A stretch of 64,000 nucleotides of DNA from Ardenticatenaceae bacterium (lineage in GTDB: Bacteria; Chloroflexota; Anaerolineae; Promineifilales; Promineifilaceae): assembly GCA_020634565.1 (NCBI GenBank), contig JACKBN010000004.1:186001-250000 (forward strand), read 5' to 3'. The position numbers were made by a program, and so were the translations under genes. The notes under the pieces are model-generated. The model did not search any database. It was not told the origin of the DNA and saw only the letters and a list, made by a program, of their open reading frames with translations. Of the stretch, positions 1-9,417 are shown one piece after another. The stretch's first letter is position 1, and every line of letters starts with the position of its first letter.

Positions 1-1071
1 TTACAACCACCGACGTTTGTGCCGCAGCCGCAATCCGAACCGGAACCGACGCTGTTGCCGCCGGAGAGTAATCAGTTAGCAGTTAGCAGTAATCAGTCAG
101 TGGAATTACAAGGGGAGATCGCGTTATCGCCAACGGCCGTACAATTGCCAACGTTAACAAGTGTGCCGCCAACGGCAACTTTGGCACAGCCGACACCAAC
201 GCCTGACCTCTACGCCGAGTTGACGATTGATGCCTTAACCGCTCGCAGTTATGGCGGTGGGGAGATAGACATCATTGATACGCTGGAGGAGGGGGAGATT
301 TTTACGCGGTACCTGATCACCTATCCCAGCGATGGCCTGACGGTTTACGGTTTTATGAACGTGCCCAATGAAGGCAATAATTTTCCGGTGGCGCTGGTGC
401 TGCACGGCTACATCAATCCGGCCGATTACGACACCATTGCCTACACGCGCCGCTATGCCGATGCTTTGGCTGAGGCGGGCTACTTTGTCATTCATCCCAA
501 CTTTCGCAACTATCCGCCCTCAGATGAAGGGCCAAATCCATACCGCATTGGCTACGCAATCGACGTGCTGAATTTGATTGCCATCATTCGGGAGCAGAGC
601 CAGGATCCATTCGGCTACTTGCGGCGTGCAGATGAAGACAAAATTCATTTGTGGGGACACAGCATGGGGGGCGGCGTGGCGCTGCGGGTGCTGACGGTGA
701 ACCACGAGCCTTATTTGCGTGCGGCCGTTCTTTATGGCGCGATGAGCGGCGACGAACGACAAAACTACGAGAAAATTCAGGTTTGGTCTGGCGGGCAAAA
801 CGGCCCCTTTGAGCTGGCCGCCAGCGACGCCCAAGTGGCGCAAATCTCACCTATCTACTTTTTGGACCGCATCAACACGCCCATTAGCATTCACCACAGC
901 GAAGCAGATGAAATTGTGCCTATGGCCTGGAGCCAGGATTTGTGTGAGCGGCTGCGGGCGCTAAACAAGCCGGTGGAGTGCCACACTTATTACACCACGC
1001 CGCACACTTTCCGCGGTCAGGCAGATGAGTTGTTTATTGAGCGCGTTACGCATTTTTTCAACGAAAATTGA
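1..1071 (+). CDS. Secreted/anchored alpha/beta hydrolase (5' truncated)
   Basis: The frame is open from base 1, so the true start lies outside the window (a GTG at 19 is only an internal candidate). The first ~75 visible residues are a Pro/Thr-rich linker, typical of exported Chloroflexota proteins. The rest is a dienelactone/prolyl-oligopeptidase-type alpha/beta hydrolase: LVLHGY oxyanion strand, nucleophile elbow GHSMGG, acid in the ADEIVP loop and catalytic His in the TTPHTF segment near the C-terminus. The substrate cannot be told. The linker at about 67-114 contains a tandem repeat of an AATCAGTTAGCAGT-like unit resembling the intergenic repeats of this genome. The gene converges on the minus-strand gene ending at 1104. 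Confidence 0.8.
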   Translation, partial: LQPPTFVPQPQSEPEPTLLPPESNQLAVSSNQSVELQGEIALSPTAVQLPTLTSVPPTATLAQPTPTPDLYAELTIDALTARSYGGGEIDIIDTLEEGEIFTRYLITYPSDGLTVYGFMNVPNEGNNFPVALVLHGYINPADYDTIAYTRRYADALAEAGYFVIHPNFRNYPPSDEGPNPYRIGYAIDVLNLIAIIREQSQDPFGYLRRADEDKIHLWGHSMGGGVALRVLTVNHEPYLRAAVLYGAMSGDERQNYEKIQVWSGGQNGPFELAASDAQVAQISPIYFLDRINTPISIHHSEADEIVPMAWSQDLCERLRALNKPVECHTYYTTPHTFRGQADELFIERVTHFFNEN

Positions 1072-1103
1072 TTTTCCCAAAGAATACGGAGAAAAGAGAG
1101 AAA

Positions 1104-2459
1104 TTAGTCGGAAACGGCCGTTGCCAAATTAGGATTGAGTTCCAGGGCAGTGGCCAGGGCATTGGCTGCGGCCGTGTCATCCCCCAGGGCAGCGTACGCC
1201 TGGCTGCGGTAAAGGTAAGTTTCTTCCACGTTTTGGCCACCTTCAGTGGAGAGAATGGCGTCGGAGAGGGTGAAAACGTCGTCGATACGGCCGTTGGCCA
1301 AATACGCTTCATACGGTTCAAACTGATACCACAACATCCGCCAGGGCAGGCCAACGGTGCGTGCTTCGTCAAACGCAGCGGCGGCACTGGCATACAAAAA
1401 ATCGTTGTCGGTTAGCTGAGCCAGATGGGTGAGGCTGCTCCCCAAGTTGAACCAGGCATACGGATTATCTGCCTGGGCTAAAGCCTGCTCGCGATTGGAA
1501 ACGGCCGTAAATTGCCACATTGTTACCGGATCATTCAGCTCTGGCGGCAGCAGCGTTAAGAGCTCAGCTTCCTTTTCCGGCGGATAAACCAGAATGAAGG
1601 TGTGGTTAAACATCTCCCAAAATTCATCCACCGTTGCATAGCTGTCGCGCCGCCCGCTACTGTCCCACGGTCCCAAAAACGTGTCCAGGCTGATGAACTC
1701 TTCGCTGATGTCATCGTAGCCAATCACGGTCAGGTAATGGCCCATCCAGCCTTCCCAGGCGTTGGGGTACAGTCCTTTTTCGATGATAACGGGATAGCCT
1801 GCGGCAATAAGCTGCTTCAGTAGCTCAGTGGAACCTCCCACAAAATAGCGAGCCTGCATATCGGTTTCACTGTTGACATAATCAACCAGCTCCCAGGGAC
1901 TGACGTTTCGATCATCATAATTGGGTTTGATGGCGTCCCCCACGTCCAGCTGATCTACTTCAATGCCATGATAGCCCAGCGTGATGGTGAGATTGGCCGG
2001 ACCGCAGTTGTTAAACTTTTGCGGAATGATTGCGATGTTTTCCAGGCGAACGGCCGTTGGCAATGGTGTTGCCGTCGGCGGTTGCGGTGTGGCTGTTTGT
2101 GTGGGCTCGGGGGTGGGCGATGGAAGAACTTGCTCTGAACTTGGCGAAGGATCGGGGGCCGAAGATTGAGGCGTGAATGTTGGTTGCAGTGTGGGCGTTG
2201 GCAGGGGCGTGGCGCTCGCTTGCAATTCCACCAACTGATCCTCGATTACGGCTAACTGATTGCCGTCCGCTAACCGTGTGGGTGCGGGCAAGGCGGTTGG
2301 CAGCGGGGTGGCGACTAAAAAGAGCAGTCGGTCGGGCACAGCTTCCGGGTAGCGGGCATGAGCCGCCAGAATGAGGCGTGGGTAAAGCAAATAAAGTCCC
2401 ACACTGCCCACCAACAGCACGCCCAACAAACCTAGCCAGAAATATTTCTTGCGCATCAC
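1104..2459 (-). CDS. Membrane-anchored C39-like peptidase with C-terminal TPR-like repeats
   Basis: An N-terminal membrane anchor (residues ~6-26) is followed by a Thr/Pro-rich spacer (~45-137). A papain-fold C39-like domain (Peptidase_C39_2 type) comes next: Cys152 in NNCGPAN, His241 in MGHYLTV and an Asp at ~259 could form the triad. Residues ~300-450 look like TPR helices (AWFNLGS, YLYRSQAYAALGD). The protein probably acts outside the membrane as a processing peptidase or bacteriocin-type protease, but no substrate is visible. The ACGGCCGT octamer occurs several times inside the gene and encodes TAV or NGR. Domain assignment is from motifs only. Confidence 0.75.
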   Translation of the reverse strand: MMRKKYFWLGLLGVLLVGSVGLYLLYPRLILAAHARYPEAVPDRLLFLVATPLPTALPAPTRLADGNQLAVIEDQLVELQASATPLPTPTLQPTFTPQSSAPDPSPSSEQVLPSPTPEPTQTATPQPPTATPLPTAVRLENIAIIPQKFNNCGPANLTITLGYHGIEVDQLDVGDAIKPNYDDRNVSPWELVDYVNSETDMQARYFVGGSTELLKQLIAAGYPVIIEKGLYPNAWEGWMGHYLTVIGYDDISEEFISLDTFLGPWDSSGRRDSYATVDEFWEMFNHTFILVYPPEKEAELLTLLPPELNDPVTMWQFTAVSNREQALAQADNPYAWFNLGSSLTHLAQLTDNDFLYASAAAAFDEARTVGLPWRMLWYQFEPYEAYLANGRIDDVFTLSDAILSTEGGQNVEETYLYRSQAYAALGDDTAAANALATALELNPNLATAVSD

Positions 2460-2570
2460 GGCATCATTGTACTTGAGATTTAAAGTTGCAGGATGAAAAG
2501 TTGTTGAGGAAACGATCGATCTTGGCGCTGAACCGGCTCTTCACAGTGTGGCGTTTTGCGGTAAACTTGA

Positions 2571-3374
2571 ATGATGGCTCCCTTTTCTGAATCAACCGCG
2601 GAAAAAGTACAGCGGCTCCGGCTGGAGCTGGACCAGCTGCGCGCGGAATTGGCGGAAGCGGAAACTGAATTAAATAACCAGCTGGAAGATGTGCAGGCTT
2701 TTGAGTTTCGCTTTGAAGCTTATGTAGGGCAGCTTCTGGATCAGTTGTCCACGCTGGAATCGGAAGTGAACAGTTACCTGACGCAGATCAAGCTGATGCG
2801 CCACCAGCAAAGTTTTAGCGATTCTGGCGCTGCGTTTGACCCGGTTGATGAGCAGTTTCGCCAAACATGGCAGCAGTCACCAGAAACGGCCGTTCCCAAA
2901 CCTCCGCCACCGCCACCACCTGCTACGCAAGCCCAACTGAAAAAAATATACCGTCAGCTGGCGCGCCAGTTTCACCCGGATTTAGCCATTAACGAGGCAG
3001 ACCGCCAATATCGCACGGACAAAATGGCCGCCATTAACGATGCCTACAAAGCGCAAAGTATGGTGGAATTGATGGCTCTGGCCGAAGAGCTGGAAGCGCA
3101 TCAAAGTCGTCAGCAAGCTGCCCAACCAGTAGACCAGGAAATGGCCCAGGCGCTGCAGGAAGAAATCGAACGCTGTCGCCGTCGCTTGCGCGCCGTGGAT
3201 AATGAATTGCGAAATCTGCCCAACCGCTCGATGGTAGAACTGGCACTACAGGTGAAGCTGGCCCAGCGAGAAGGGCGCGATTTACTGGCCGAGATGGCCA
3301 ACGACCTGGAGCGCAAAATTGCCCGCAAAACGGCCGAACGTGATATGCTGCGCGCCCAGTTCAATAATCTGTAA
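2571..3374 (+). CDS. J-domain protein with coiled-coil flanks
   Basis: 267 aa. Residues ~5-90 are predicted coiled coil, rich in L/E/Q heptads. A proline stretch at ~105-115 leads into a J domain at ~118-165 with the diagnostic HPD tripeptide (QFHPDLA) between helices II and III. The C-terminal third is again coiled coil. It should therefore stimulate an Hsp70 partner, but the usual DnaJ Gly/Phe and zinc-finger regions are absent, so it is a specialised co-chaperone. ATG codons at 2571 and 2574 are both possible starts. No partner gene is adjacent. Confidence 0.8.
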   Translation: MMAPFSESTAEKVQRLRLELDQLRAELAEAETELNNQLEDVQAFEFRFEAYVGQLLDQLSTLESEVNSYLTQIKLMRHQQSFSDSGAAFDPVDEQFRQTWQQSPETAVPKPPPPPPPATQAQLKKIYRQLARQFHPDLAINEADRQYRTDKMAAINDAYKAQSMVELMALAEELEAHQSRQQAAQPVDQEMAQALQEEIERCRRRLRAVDNELRNLPNRSMVELALQVKLAQREGRDLLAEMANDLERKIARKTAERDMLRAQFNNL

Positions 3375-3467
3375 AGTTGAGGCCAACGGTACAAACTTCC
3401 TCTGGTGCAATTTGTATCAGCGTGCCACAATGAGACAATTCATAGTTACATTTATTGAGGAAGCAGT

Positions 3468-3929
3468 ATGTCAAATTCCGCAGAAACTGAACTAAAGCAT
3501 TTGAAAATGGCCATCCGCTATCTGGTAGGCCTTCTGGAAGAAGGGTCACTGGTACCGCGCTACGACGAAGCCACTCGCCAAGAGATCGGCATGGTTTTGC
3601 AGCACCTGTTGCATAAGGTAGAGGGATTACCTGAAGGTGTGCCGGAAAATTTGGTGTTGACAACGGCCGTACGGGCCATCGTTGAAGCAGCTTCAGACCA
3701 TGATGATGCTGCTCAGCAAGAGCAAACCGATTCCCTGGAACGTCAAATGTGTGAAGCTGAAGCATGGGCCTCCATTCATGGGCATCAGTTGGAGCCGTGG
3801 GAGCAGGTTGTCGGCTCAGCCATGGAATACCAAACCTCCTGTGAAACTTGCGGGGGTTTTGTCTATGTAAGCTTCAACAGCAGCTACAATTTGCTGCTAG
3901 AAACATGCGAGCGTATCAAGCAAGAATGA
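3468..3929 (+). CDS. Hypothetical protein with C-terminal Cys pair
   Basis: 153 aa, not recognised. The N-terminal 60 residues are amphipathic helices. The C-terminal part carries CETCGG and a further Cys near the end (LETCERI), which could bind a metal but do not form a complete zinc ribbon. A GAGG-type ribosome site lies 9-10 nt before the ATG. It lies in the same direction as the zinc-ribbon gene that follows 90 bp later, so co-transcription is possible. One ACGGCCGT copy encodes TAV at ~residue 66. Confidence 0.65.
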   Translation: MSNSAETELKHLKMAIRYLVGLLEEGSLVPRYDEATRQEIGMVLQHLLHKVEGLPEGVPENLVLTTAVRAIVEAASDHDDAAQQEQTDSLERQMCEAEAWASIHGHQLEPWEQVVGSAMEYQTSCETCGGFVYVSFNSSYNLLLETCERIKQE

Positions 3930-4019
3930 ACGTTTCTTGAATGGGGCGTTCCTCACTTTGCGAATTTGGGTGGATGAACTAACATTGGCACTCAAAGAAA
4001 AGCAGGTGAGAACGCATAG

Positions 4020-4418
4020 ATGATAGAAACGGAAACCATCTGGAATGACAGCGGCTACGATTGTGATCATTGCGGGGGGCAAATTCTAGAACGCACCGAT
4101 TTGGAAACAGGCCAACCCGCGCAGGTTTGTCTCCAGTGTCAGGGGTGTGGCTGCCAATGGCAGCTAGATGGGGAAATCATTCGCATAGGCAATCTTACGT
4201 CTTGCCGACGTTCCCAACGGGTTCGTTCGACAGAGCCCGCACAAACCAATATCAATCCTTTTCAGCTGCGGCTGATTGTGGTGGCATCGCTCCTCTTTTT
4301 GGGAGCGATTGTTTTTTTTGGCGGATTAACCGCTATTCGGTTCCTGGTGCCAATTGCTATTGCTGTTTTTGTGTTTTGGCGGCTGTATCAATTGGGTAAA
4401 GAGCGCATGTGGTGGTGA
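4020..4418 (+). CDS. Zinc-ribbon membrane protein
   Basis: 132 aa. The N-terminal half has CDHCGG and CLQCQGCGC, enough cysteines for a zinc ribbon. Two hydrophobic segments at ~82-102 and ~105-122 predict a helical hairpin in the membrane, with the zinc-binding part probably cytoplasmic. The function is unknown. It is followed directly by a VanZ-like gene whose start overlaps or abuts its stop, so the two are likely one transcript. Confidence 0.65.
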   Translation: MIETETIWNDSGYDCDHCGGQILERTDLETGQPAQVCLQCQGCGCQWQLDGEIIRIGNLTSCRRSQRVRSTEPAQTNINPFQLRLIVVASLLFLGAIVFFGGLTAIRFLVPIAIAVFVFWRLYQLGKERMWW

Positions 4419-4429
4419 GGAAAATAGTG

Positions 4430-4816
4430 ATGAGCTGGGTTTTTGCGAAACGCTCAACCTGGTGGGCTCGATGGCTGCCGTTGCTGCTGGCAATGGGGGT
4501 CATTTTTTTTGCGTCAAATCAACCCGCAGCGGATTTGCCCAACTTTGGCCTTTGGGATTTAGGCGTCAAGAAGCTGGGACATTTTTTAGCGTACGCGTCG
4601 TTGGCGCTGCTGGCTTTGAGGGCGGTGTTGGATTGGCAACGGCCGTTTCTCGTTGCGGGTTTGCTTGTTTTTCTCTATGCTTTAAGCGATGAATTCCACC
4701 AGATGTTTACACCGGGGCGCAACGCCAGTCTGGTAGATGTGGCCATCGACATGAGTGGCGCACTTACCTGTCTCTGGCTTATTCATCGGCAAAAGCTGGT
4801 GCCGCAAAATCCTTGA
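4430..4816 (+). CDS. VanZ-family membrane protein
   Basis: About 128 aa from the chosen ATG at 4430, which has a GAGG ribosome site 9 nt upstream; an in-frame ATG at 4409 would overlap the preceding gene. There are four hydrophobic helices. The conserved VanZ-like segment is SDEFHQMFTPGRNASLVDVAID. VanZ relatives are small membrane proteins; VanZ itself gives low-level teicoplanin resistance, and most homologues have unknown roles. Nothing here points to glycopeptide resistance, since no van genes are nearby. Confidence 0.75.
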   Translation: MSWVFAKRSTWWARWLPLLLAMGVIFFASNQPAADLPNFGLWDLGVKKLGHFLAYASLALLALRAVLDWQRPFLVAGLLVFLYALSDEFHQMFTPGRNASLVDVAIDMSGALTCLWLIHRQKLVPQNP

Positions 4817-4840
4817 TTTGTTGGTTGTGAAAAAATTGGG

Positions 4841-5593
4841 TTAGGCAACGGCCGTTTGTGCGGCCGTATTTTCTGGATTGGCGCGCAGTTCAATGGGGCC
4901 AAACAGTTCCGTCTGGGTGGCCAAAATTTCACGCCGCTTGATGAGTTCCAGCACTGCTAGCAGCGTGATCGAAATTTCGACCCGGCTGGTTTTGGCGGAA
5001 AGTAGCTCAGTGAAGCCAAAGGCGACGCCCGTTTTAGCCCGCTGGCGCAGCCGCGAAATTTGTCCTTCGATGGTGATGCGGCGGGGCTGCACAATGGCCA
5101 CACTCTCTTCCCGATCATCAACACGAGAGAGCGCATCACGAACGGCCGTCAGCAGCGAATCAATCGTTACCCCACTCATATCCAGCCGGCCTTCCAGTTT
5201 AGGGGGAGGCGCTACGCGCAGGTAAGTGCGTAAACCTTGTTCTTCTCGGTTTTGCAGCCAGCTAGCAGACTGTTTGAACCGCTTGTATTCACGTAATTGA
5301 CGCAGCAGTGCTTCGGCGGGGTCTTCTTCTTCCTCTTCACCCTCAATGATGATCTGCGTTTGTGGCAGCAAAGCGCGACTTTTAATCTGCACCAGCCGTG
5401 CCGCCACCACCAGGAAGTCAATCAGCTCTTCCATCCGATTTTGCTTCATCATCTCAATTTGTTCCAGATATTGTTCGGTTACTTTTACCAGGGAGATGGC
5501 GGTGATATCGAGCTCTTGACGCTCGATAAGGTGAAGCAGTAAATCCAGGGGGCCAGCAAAGCTGGGGAGATCGATGGTGTACGGGCGAGACAT
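4841..5593 (-). CDS. scpA: Segregation and condensation protein A
   Basis: Kleisin subunit of the SMC-ScpAB complex that organises and helps segregate the chromosome. The start is set at 5593 because the family N-terminus (IDLPSFAGPLDLLLHLIERQELD) begins just after this ATG; a longer frame to 5677 would add an unconserved leader overlapping the next gene. The acidic linker EGEEEEED and the C-terminal winged-helix part (ELLSAKTSRVEISITLLAVLELIKR) match ScpA, and length is normal (~250 aa). Its usual neighbour scpB is 30 kb away at 35.5-36.1 kb. Two ACGGCCGT copies lie inside, one of them at the extreme C-terminus (QTAVA). Confidence 0.92.
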   Translation of the reverse strand: MSRPYTIDLPSFAGPLDLLLHLIERQELDITAISLVKVTEQYLEQIEMMKQNRMEELIDFLVVAARLVQIKSRALLPQTQIIIEGEEEEEDPAEALLRQLREYKRFKQSASWLQNREEQGLRTYLRVAPPPKLEGRLDMSGVTIDSLLTAVRDALSRVDDREESVAIVQPRRITIEGQISRLRQRAKTGVAFGFTELLSAKTSRVEISITLLAVLELIKRREILATQTELFGPIELRANPENTAAQTAVA

Positions 5594-5627
5594 ACGCCCT
5601 ATTGTAGCCTGCTTTAGGGGATACTGC

Positions 5628-6164
5628 CTACAAAACGGCGAAGGCCGCCACGATGATGACAAAGATAGAAAGCACAAATACGGCCGTCATCATCAATTGC
5701 TGATCTTGCTTTTTCTGGGCCTGCTGCCGCTCGCGAATATCTTGCAACCGTTCACGCTCTTGTTCCATTAGCTGGGCCATGCGTCGTTCTGAATCGGCTT
5801 TTTCTTTGTCTTTAAAATATTGAGCATCGCGCATTTGCTCATCCAGACGCGTCATGGTGGAATGTTTGTATTGCATGTTGAGCAGTTGGAAAATGTCCAG
5901 CACGGCGCCACAATCTTGGCAATATTCTGCGCCAGCCCAATTGCTGGTTTTGCATTTTTCGCAGGTGCGGGTCATGGCGGTGCCACAGGCTCGGCAAAAG
6001 GGCGTTTCTTCTTTGTGGTATTGAGCACACGTGGGGCAGACATGACCGTCTAACAGCAGTTGGCTGCGGCAAGCGGGGCATTCTATAAGTTGCCCCTGTT
6101 CTTTCAGGTTGATCGGATGCGTGCAGCTGGGGCAGGCCAGGTCAATTAAAATTTCGTTGCTCAT
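5628..6164 (-). CDS. Tail-anchored double zinc-ribbon protein
   Basis: 178 aa. Four Cys pairs in the first 90 residues (CPSC, CPAC, CPTC...CRAC, CEKC...CQDC) predict tandem zinc ribbons. Residues ~100-150 form a charged coiled coil rich in E/R/Q. A single hydrophobic helix (~158-176) ends the protein, as in tail-anchored membrane proteins. It should sit on the inner membrane with the ribbons in the cytoplasm. No function is known to me. It is upstream of scpA on the same strand. Confidence 0.7.
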   Translation of the reverse strand: MSNEILIDLACPSCTHPINLKEQGQLIECPACRSQLLLDGHVCPTCAQYHKEETPFCRACGTAMTRTCEKCKTSNWAGAEYCQDCGAVLDIFQLLNMQYKHSTMTRLDEQMRDAQYFKDKEKADSERRMAQLMEQERERLQDIRERQQAQKKQDQQLMMTAVFVLSIFVIIVAAFAVL

Positions 6165-6216
6165 CGAGTTGTTTCCACAAGTTAAAATATGGTGAAAGTA
6201 TAATTTTTACTCGAGG

Positions 6217-6268
6217 AAAAAGATACAGGACGAAAGTATCAAAGCCGCTTTCGGGGGTCCTGACAGAG
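6217..6268 (-). terminator. Intrinsic terminator downstream of the GT-C gene
   Basis: Reading the minus strand, a hairpin with arms CAGGA/TCCTG and CGAAAG/CTTTCG (bulged by a few C) is followed by TATCTTTTT. It lies ~90 bp after the stop of the minus-strand gene at 6359 and before the zinc-ribbon gene, so it probably separates the two transcripts. Confidence 0.5.
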
Positions 6269-6358
6269 AGAAAATGTCAAGCCCAAAGGTCCCGCTCGGT
6301 AGTTGGCTTCTGAATTTTGAGCCTTTAAATTGAGGTAGGAGCTGCCTCTCTTTTTCGT

Positions 6359-8017
6359 TTAGCGTGGTCGCATAATGCAATATACAAAGCCGTTCATCTG
6401 CACCAAATCGGTGGTTTCGTACTGTTGGCCGATGGCGTCCAGCACGGGTGGTGGATAGAACTGGGCGCGCAGAACAACGGTATCGAACGCCTGGCTGTTG
6501 AGCATTTCCAGCATTTCGGTGAGATCAACCTGGTTGTTGTTGTACAAATTTAGCAGCTGGGTGGGGTTGGTGATGATTTCCCGTCCTGCACGGAAATTGA
6601 ATCCGGCATCTTCGCTGAAAGCGGCCGTTTCGCCCTGTAAAATGTGCTCCGTAATTTCAATCCCTGCGGCTGTGTCTGCCGCTGTAGGCAGTCGGCCTAA
6701 TAGCGACACACCTGCCGAATCCACATACGGAATCGGTTCTGCATCCCGCGGGGCAGAGCAGGAAGTTTGCGGAGGAATCATCACTTCGGTGGGATGGCCC
6801 ATCGCGTTGGCGATGGCTGCCAGCGTGGGCGTGTGCGTGGGCATGTGGAACATCTGCCGCGCCTGGAAGAGGAAAAGCAGCGGGATCACTGTGGCGAAAG
6901 CCAAATGGTGAATATTTAATTGTGAATTGCGAACGGTGAATGGTTTGGACTTTGACCAATCTAGCAGGCGATTGAAGGCGAGGCCGGTGAGGATGCAGCT
7001 GGCGGCGATGGCGGTGGCAAAGTAGCTTTCGCCTGCGCCCCATTTGCCTGCTGTGACGCTGTTGACCACGGCCACCACAAACCAGATTGAGTAGATCGAC
7101 AATCGCTCAAAGTAAAGCTGGTAGATGGCAAAAAGAACGGCCGTTACTGTCAAAATCGTATGCAGCCGAAACCATTGGCGGAACAGGCCTTCTGCCTGAC
7201 CCGGCACGAATGGATTGATGTTGGCCGTGACCGTGTTGAGGAACCAGTAGCCGTCGGTGGCCACGTTAATCCAGAGAAAAATGAGACCGGTAACGGCGGC
7301 AAAGGGCACGGCCCAGGTGATGGCCCGCTTGGGTTGGCGCAAAAAGAGAAAGATAAAAACGGCCGCAACCGTGGCATAAGCCAATTGTTTCGTGTAACCG
7401 GCAGCGAGGAGCAGTAGCATCACCATCAAAAGGCGCTTGTTATAGAAACGGCCGTCCGTTTCCTCCTTCTCAATGGTTTTGGCCAGATACACGACAGCCA
7501 CTGTTTCAAACATCACCATAAACATGTGCTGCCGAAACAGCGGCCCCACGTGGTAGACGTAGTTTGAGGCCAGAAAAGCCAGCCCCGCCAGCAGCGAAAG
7601 CCACCATCGTTTGCCTGCTTTTTGCACGGCATAACCAATGGCCGCCGCGGTGATGAGCGTGCCCAAATACGAAACCAGTCGTCCAGTCCAATATTGTGGT
7701 CCGAAGGCCCACACCAGCGGCACGATGACCACATGGAATAACGGCGGGTAGTTGGAGGAGTAAAACGGGTAGCTGTCGTTGTCCCGGTACGGCCACTCGC
7801 CCTGGCTGAACAGCACCGTGTCCATCAGCTCAAACCCTTCGCCCTGATCGTAGTCGAAGGGGAAGCGGAAGAGGGCGACGGCGTACATGTTGTACACCAC
7901 AAAGTAGCCCACAAAAGCCAGCAGCGCCAGCCCGATGAGAATTTTAGGGAGGTAGGATACGGCCGTTTCCCACCCTGTCGTCTTCATTTCTGTCTGTTCG
8001 CTCACTGCACTGCTCAT
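6359..8017 (-). CDS. Multi-pass membrane glycosyltransferase-like protein (GT-C fold)
   Basis: 552 aa with about ten to twelve hydrophobic segments and a short soluble C-terminal domain (~430-552). The first extracytoplasmic loop has acidic residues (FDYDQGEGFE, YRDNDSYPFYSSNYPP) as in polyprenyl-phosphate-dependent GT-C enzymes of the PMT/ArnT/DUF2029 type, so sugar transfer from a lipid donor is inferred, not shown. The stretch at ~6905-6945 (VRNSQLNIHH) is encoded by a TTAATTGTGAATTGCGAA-like sequence resembling the intergenic AT repeats. It is preceded by, and overlaps by 4 nt, the small gene 8014-8208. Confidence 0.7.
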   Translation of the reverse strand: MSSAVSEQTEMKTTGWETAVSYLPKILIGLALLAFVGYFVVYNMYAVALFRFPFDYDQGEGFELMDTVLFSQGEWPYRDNDSYPFYSSNYPPLFHVVIVPLVWAFGPQYWTGRLVSYLGTLITAAAIGYAVQKAGKRWWLSLLAGLAFLASNYVYHVGPLFRQHMFMVMFETVAVVYLAKTIEKEETDGRFYNKRLLMVMLLLLAAGYTKQLAYATVAAVFIFLFLRQPKRAITWAVPFAAVTGLIFLWINVATDGYWFLNTVTANINPFVPGQAEGLFRQWFRLHTILTVTAVLFAIYQLYFERLSIYSIWFVVAVVNSVTAGKWGAGESYFATAIAASCILTGLAFNRLLDWSKSKPFTVRNSQLNIHHLAFATVIPLLFLFQARQMFHMPTHTPTLAAIANAMGHPTEVMIPPQTSCSAPRDAEPIPYVDSAGVSLLGRLPTAADTAAGIEITEHILQGETAAFSEDAGFNFRAGREIITNPTQLLNLYNNNQVDLTEMLEMLNSQAFDTVVLRAQFYPPPVLDAIGQQYETTDLVQMNGFVYCIMRPR

Positions 8018-8208
8018 GCTGGTTTGTCCCCCAGCGGCAGCAGCGTTAGCCCTACTAAAATGACCGCGCCCGCTGCTAGTAATCCCAGCCGCTGTGCTGG
8101 ACCAATGCCGCTAAACTGGCCCGCCCCCAACAAATCAACGCCAAACAGACCAATAACACCCAGCCCACCCAGCGCAATAAACATCAAACCTAACTGTCTT
8201 TTTGTCAT
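8014..8208 (-). CDS. Small two-helix membrane protein
   Basis: 64 aa with two hydrophobic helices (~7-26 and ~41-60). Its stop overlaps the start of the GT-C gene in an ATGA arrangement, a sign of translational coupling, so it probably belongs with that enzyme. No family recognised. Confidence 0.6.
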   Translation of the reverse strand: MTKRQLGLMFIALGGLGVIGLFGVDLLGAGQFSGIGPAQRLGLLAAGAVILVGLTLLPLGDKPA

Positions 8209-8286
8209 ACAACACTTTCACCTTTACTTTTGCGCCTGAAAGTGTATCTGAAATTGGGAGAGGTGTACAAAAAGGAACGGCCGTAC

Positions 8287-9417
8287 TTAGCGCACAACCT
8301 GGAAACTGAGTGATTGACTGCTGGCAACCTCGTCGTTGAAAAAATACCAGACAGAGTACCAACCTGGCGGAAGTGGATTGGCATAAATATACCAGGACAC
8401 GACAGCCTGATTTTGGTTGGCTTGCAGCGTAAATAACGCCTGCTCAGTACCATCTGGGTAGACCAAAACAGAGTGCAGCCGGTCTTGGGCCTGTACATTG
8501 ACGGCTTTGAACCAGAATGCAGGAGATGCCGTGGTGGGCAGCACCGCCAGCGTATTGGGCGTGTAGCGGAACATATCATTTTGCAGCGCTGGATCAGATA
8601 ATCGCGTGACGCCTGCCTGAAAAACATACGGTTTGTCGGGATAGGGGTAGTCGAAGGCGGTTAAGCCCTCGTTGAAAATGTCGATGAGACGGCCGTTTGC
8701 CGAACGCACCTCAAAATGCAAATGCGGATTGAGTGAGTTGCCCGAATTCCCAATCAGGGCAATGGGCTGCCCCACAGAGACAAAATCTCCTACGGCGACT
8801 TGCGTGCTGCCCTGCTGCAAATGTTGGTAGAGGGCCTTGCTGCCGTCTGCATGTTCAATCGTGATGAAATTGGTTTCAGCATCAATGTTCCCTGCATCGT
8901 TGGCTGCGTCGTGCAGCTCCACCACCGTGCCTGCCCGCGCCGCCAGCACTGCCACGCCCTCTTCCATTTTGGCCAGATCACGCAGCAAAAAATCCGTCCC
9001 GGTGTGTCCATCGTAAGTCAGATTACCCTGTCTGTAATCGCTGCTTTGATACGCTTCCCAATCTTGATCGACGTAGTTGCTGATGAGCCAATCCACGTTC
9101 ATCTCACCGTCGAGCGGCAGGTAGTAAAGTTGCTCCTCTGCTGCCGGGGCAGACAGGGGAGAGCGTGTGTTAAGCGGGGAAGAGACGGCCGTATCCAGCC
9201 GTTTGTTTTGGATTACCTCTTCGATTGGCGTGGGGGTGGAGTGAGAAACGGCCGTTTCGGGCGGAGGCAATATCGTAGCAACGGACGTTGGCTTGACAGC
9301 CGCCCGCGTTGCAGGCGAACGGACTGTCTCTGTGGGAACACAGGCCGCTAACAACCCAAGCAGGGCAAAATAAACAAGAAAGCGTTTGTTAGGGTAGCGA
9401 CGATAACTTTGAAACAT
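8287..9417 (-). CDS. M23-family (LytM-like) peptidase lipoprotein
   Basis: The start is set at 9417 because the residues after it form a lipoprotein signal (KRFLVYFALLGLLAAC, lipobox LAAC). A low-complexity region follows. The peptidase M23 domain (~140-235) carries the zinc ligands HTGTD (HxxxD) and HLHFEV (HxH), with the helper His in YQHL. Such enzymes cleave peptidoglycan cross-bridges or serve as scaffolds; the metal site here looks intact. A C-terminal ~110-residue domain (Ig-like, unassigned) follows. Three ACGGCCGT octamers fall in the gene. Confidence 0.87.
   Translation of the reverse strand: MFQSYRRYPNKRFLVYFALLGLLAACVPTETVRSPATRAAVKPTSVATILPPPETAVSHSTPTPIEEVIQNKRLDTAVSSPLNTRSPLSAPAAEEQLYYLPLDGEMNVDWLISNYVDQDWEAYQSSDYRQGNLTYDGHTGTDFLLRDLAKMEEGVAVLAARAGTVVELHDAANDAGNIDAETNFITIEHADGSKALYQHLQQGSTQVAVGDFVSVGQPIALIGNSGNSLNPHLHFEVRSANGRLIDIFNEGLTAFDYPYPDKPYVFQAGVTRLSDPALQNDMFRYTPNTLAVLPTTASPAFWFKAVNVQAQDRLHSVLVYPDGTEQALFTLQANQNQAVVSWYIYANPLPPGWYSVWYFFNDEVASSQSLSFQVVR

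Noticed and set aside
1068..1415. 115-aa plus-strand frame after the first gene
   Set aside because: Antisense to the C39-like gene and without a family pattern.
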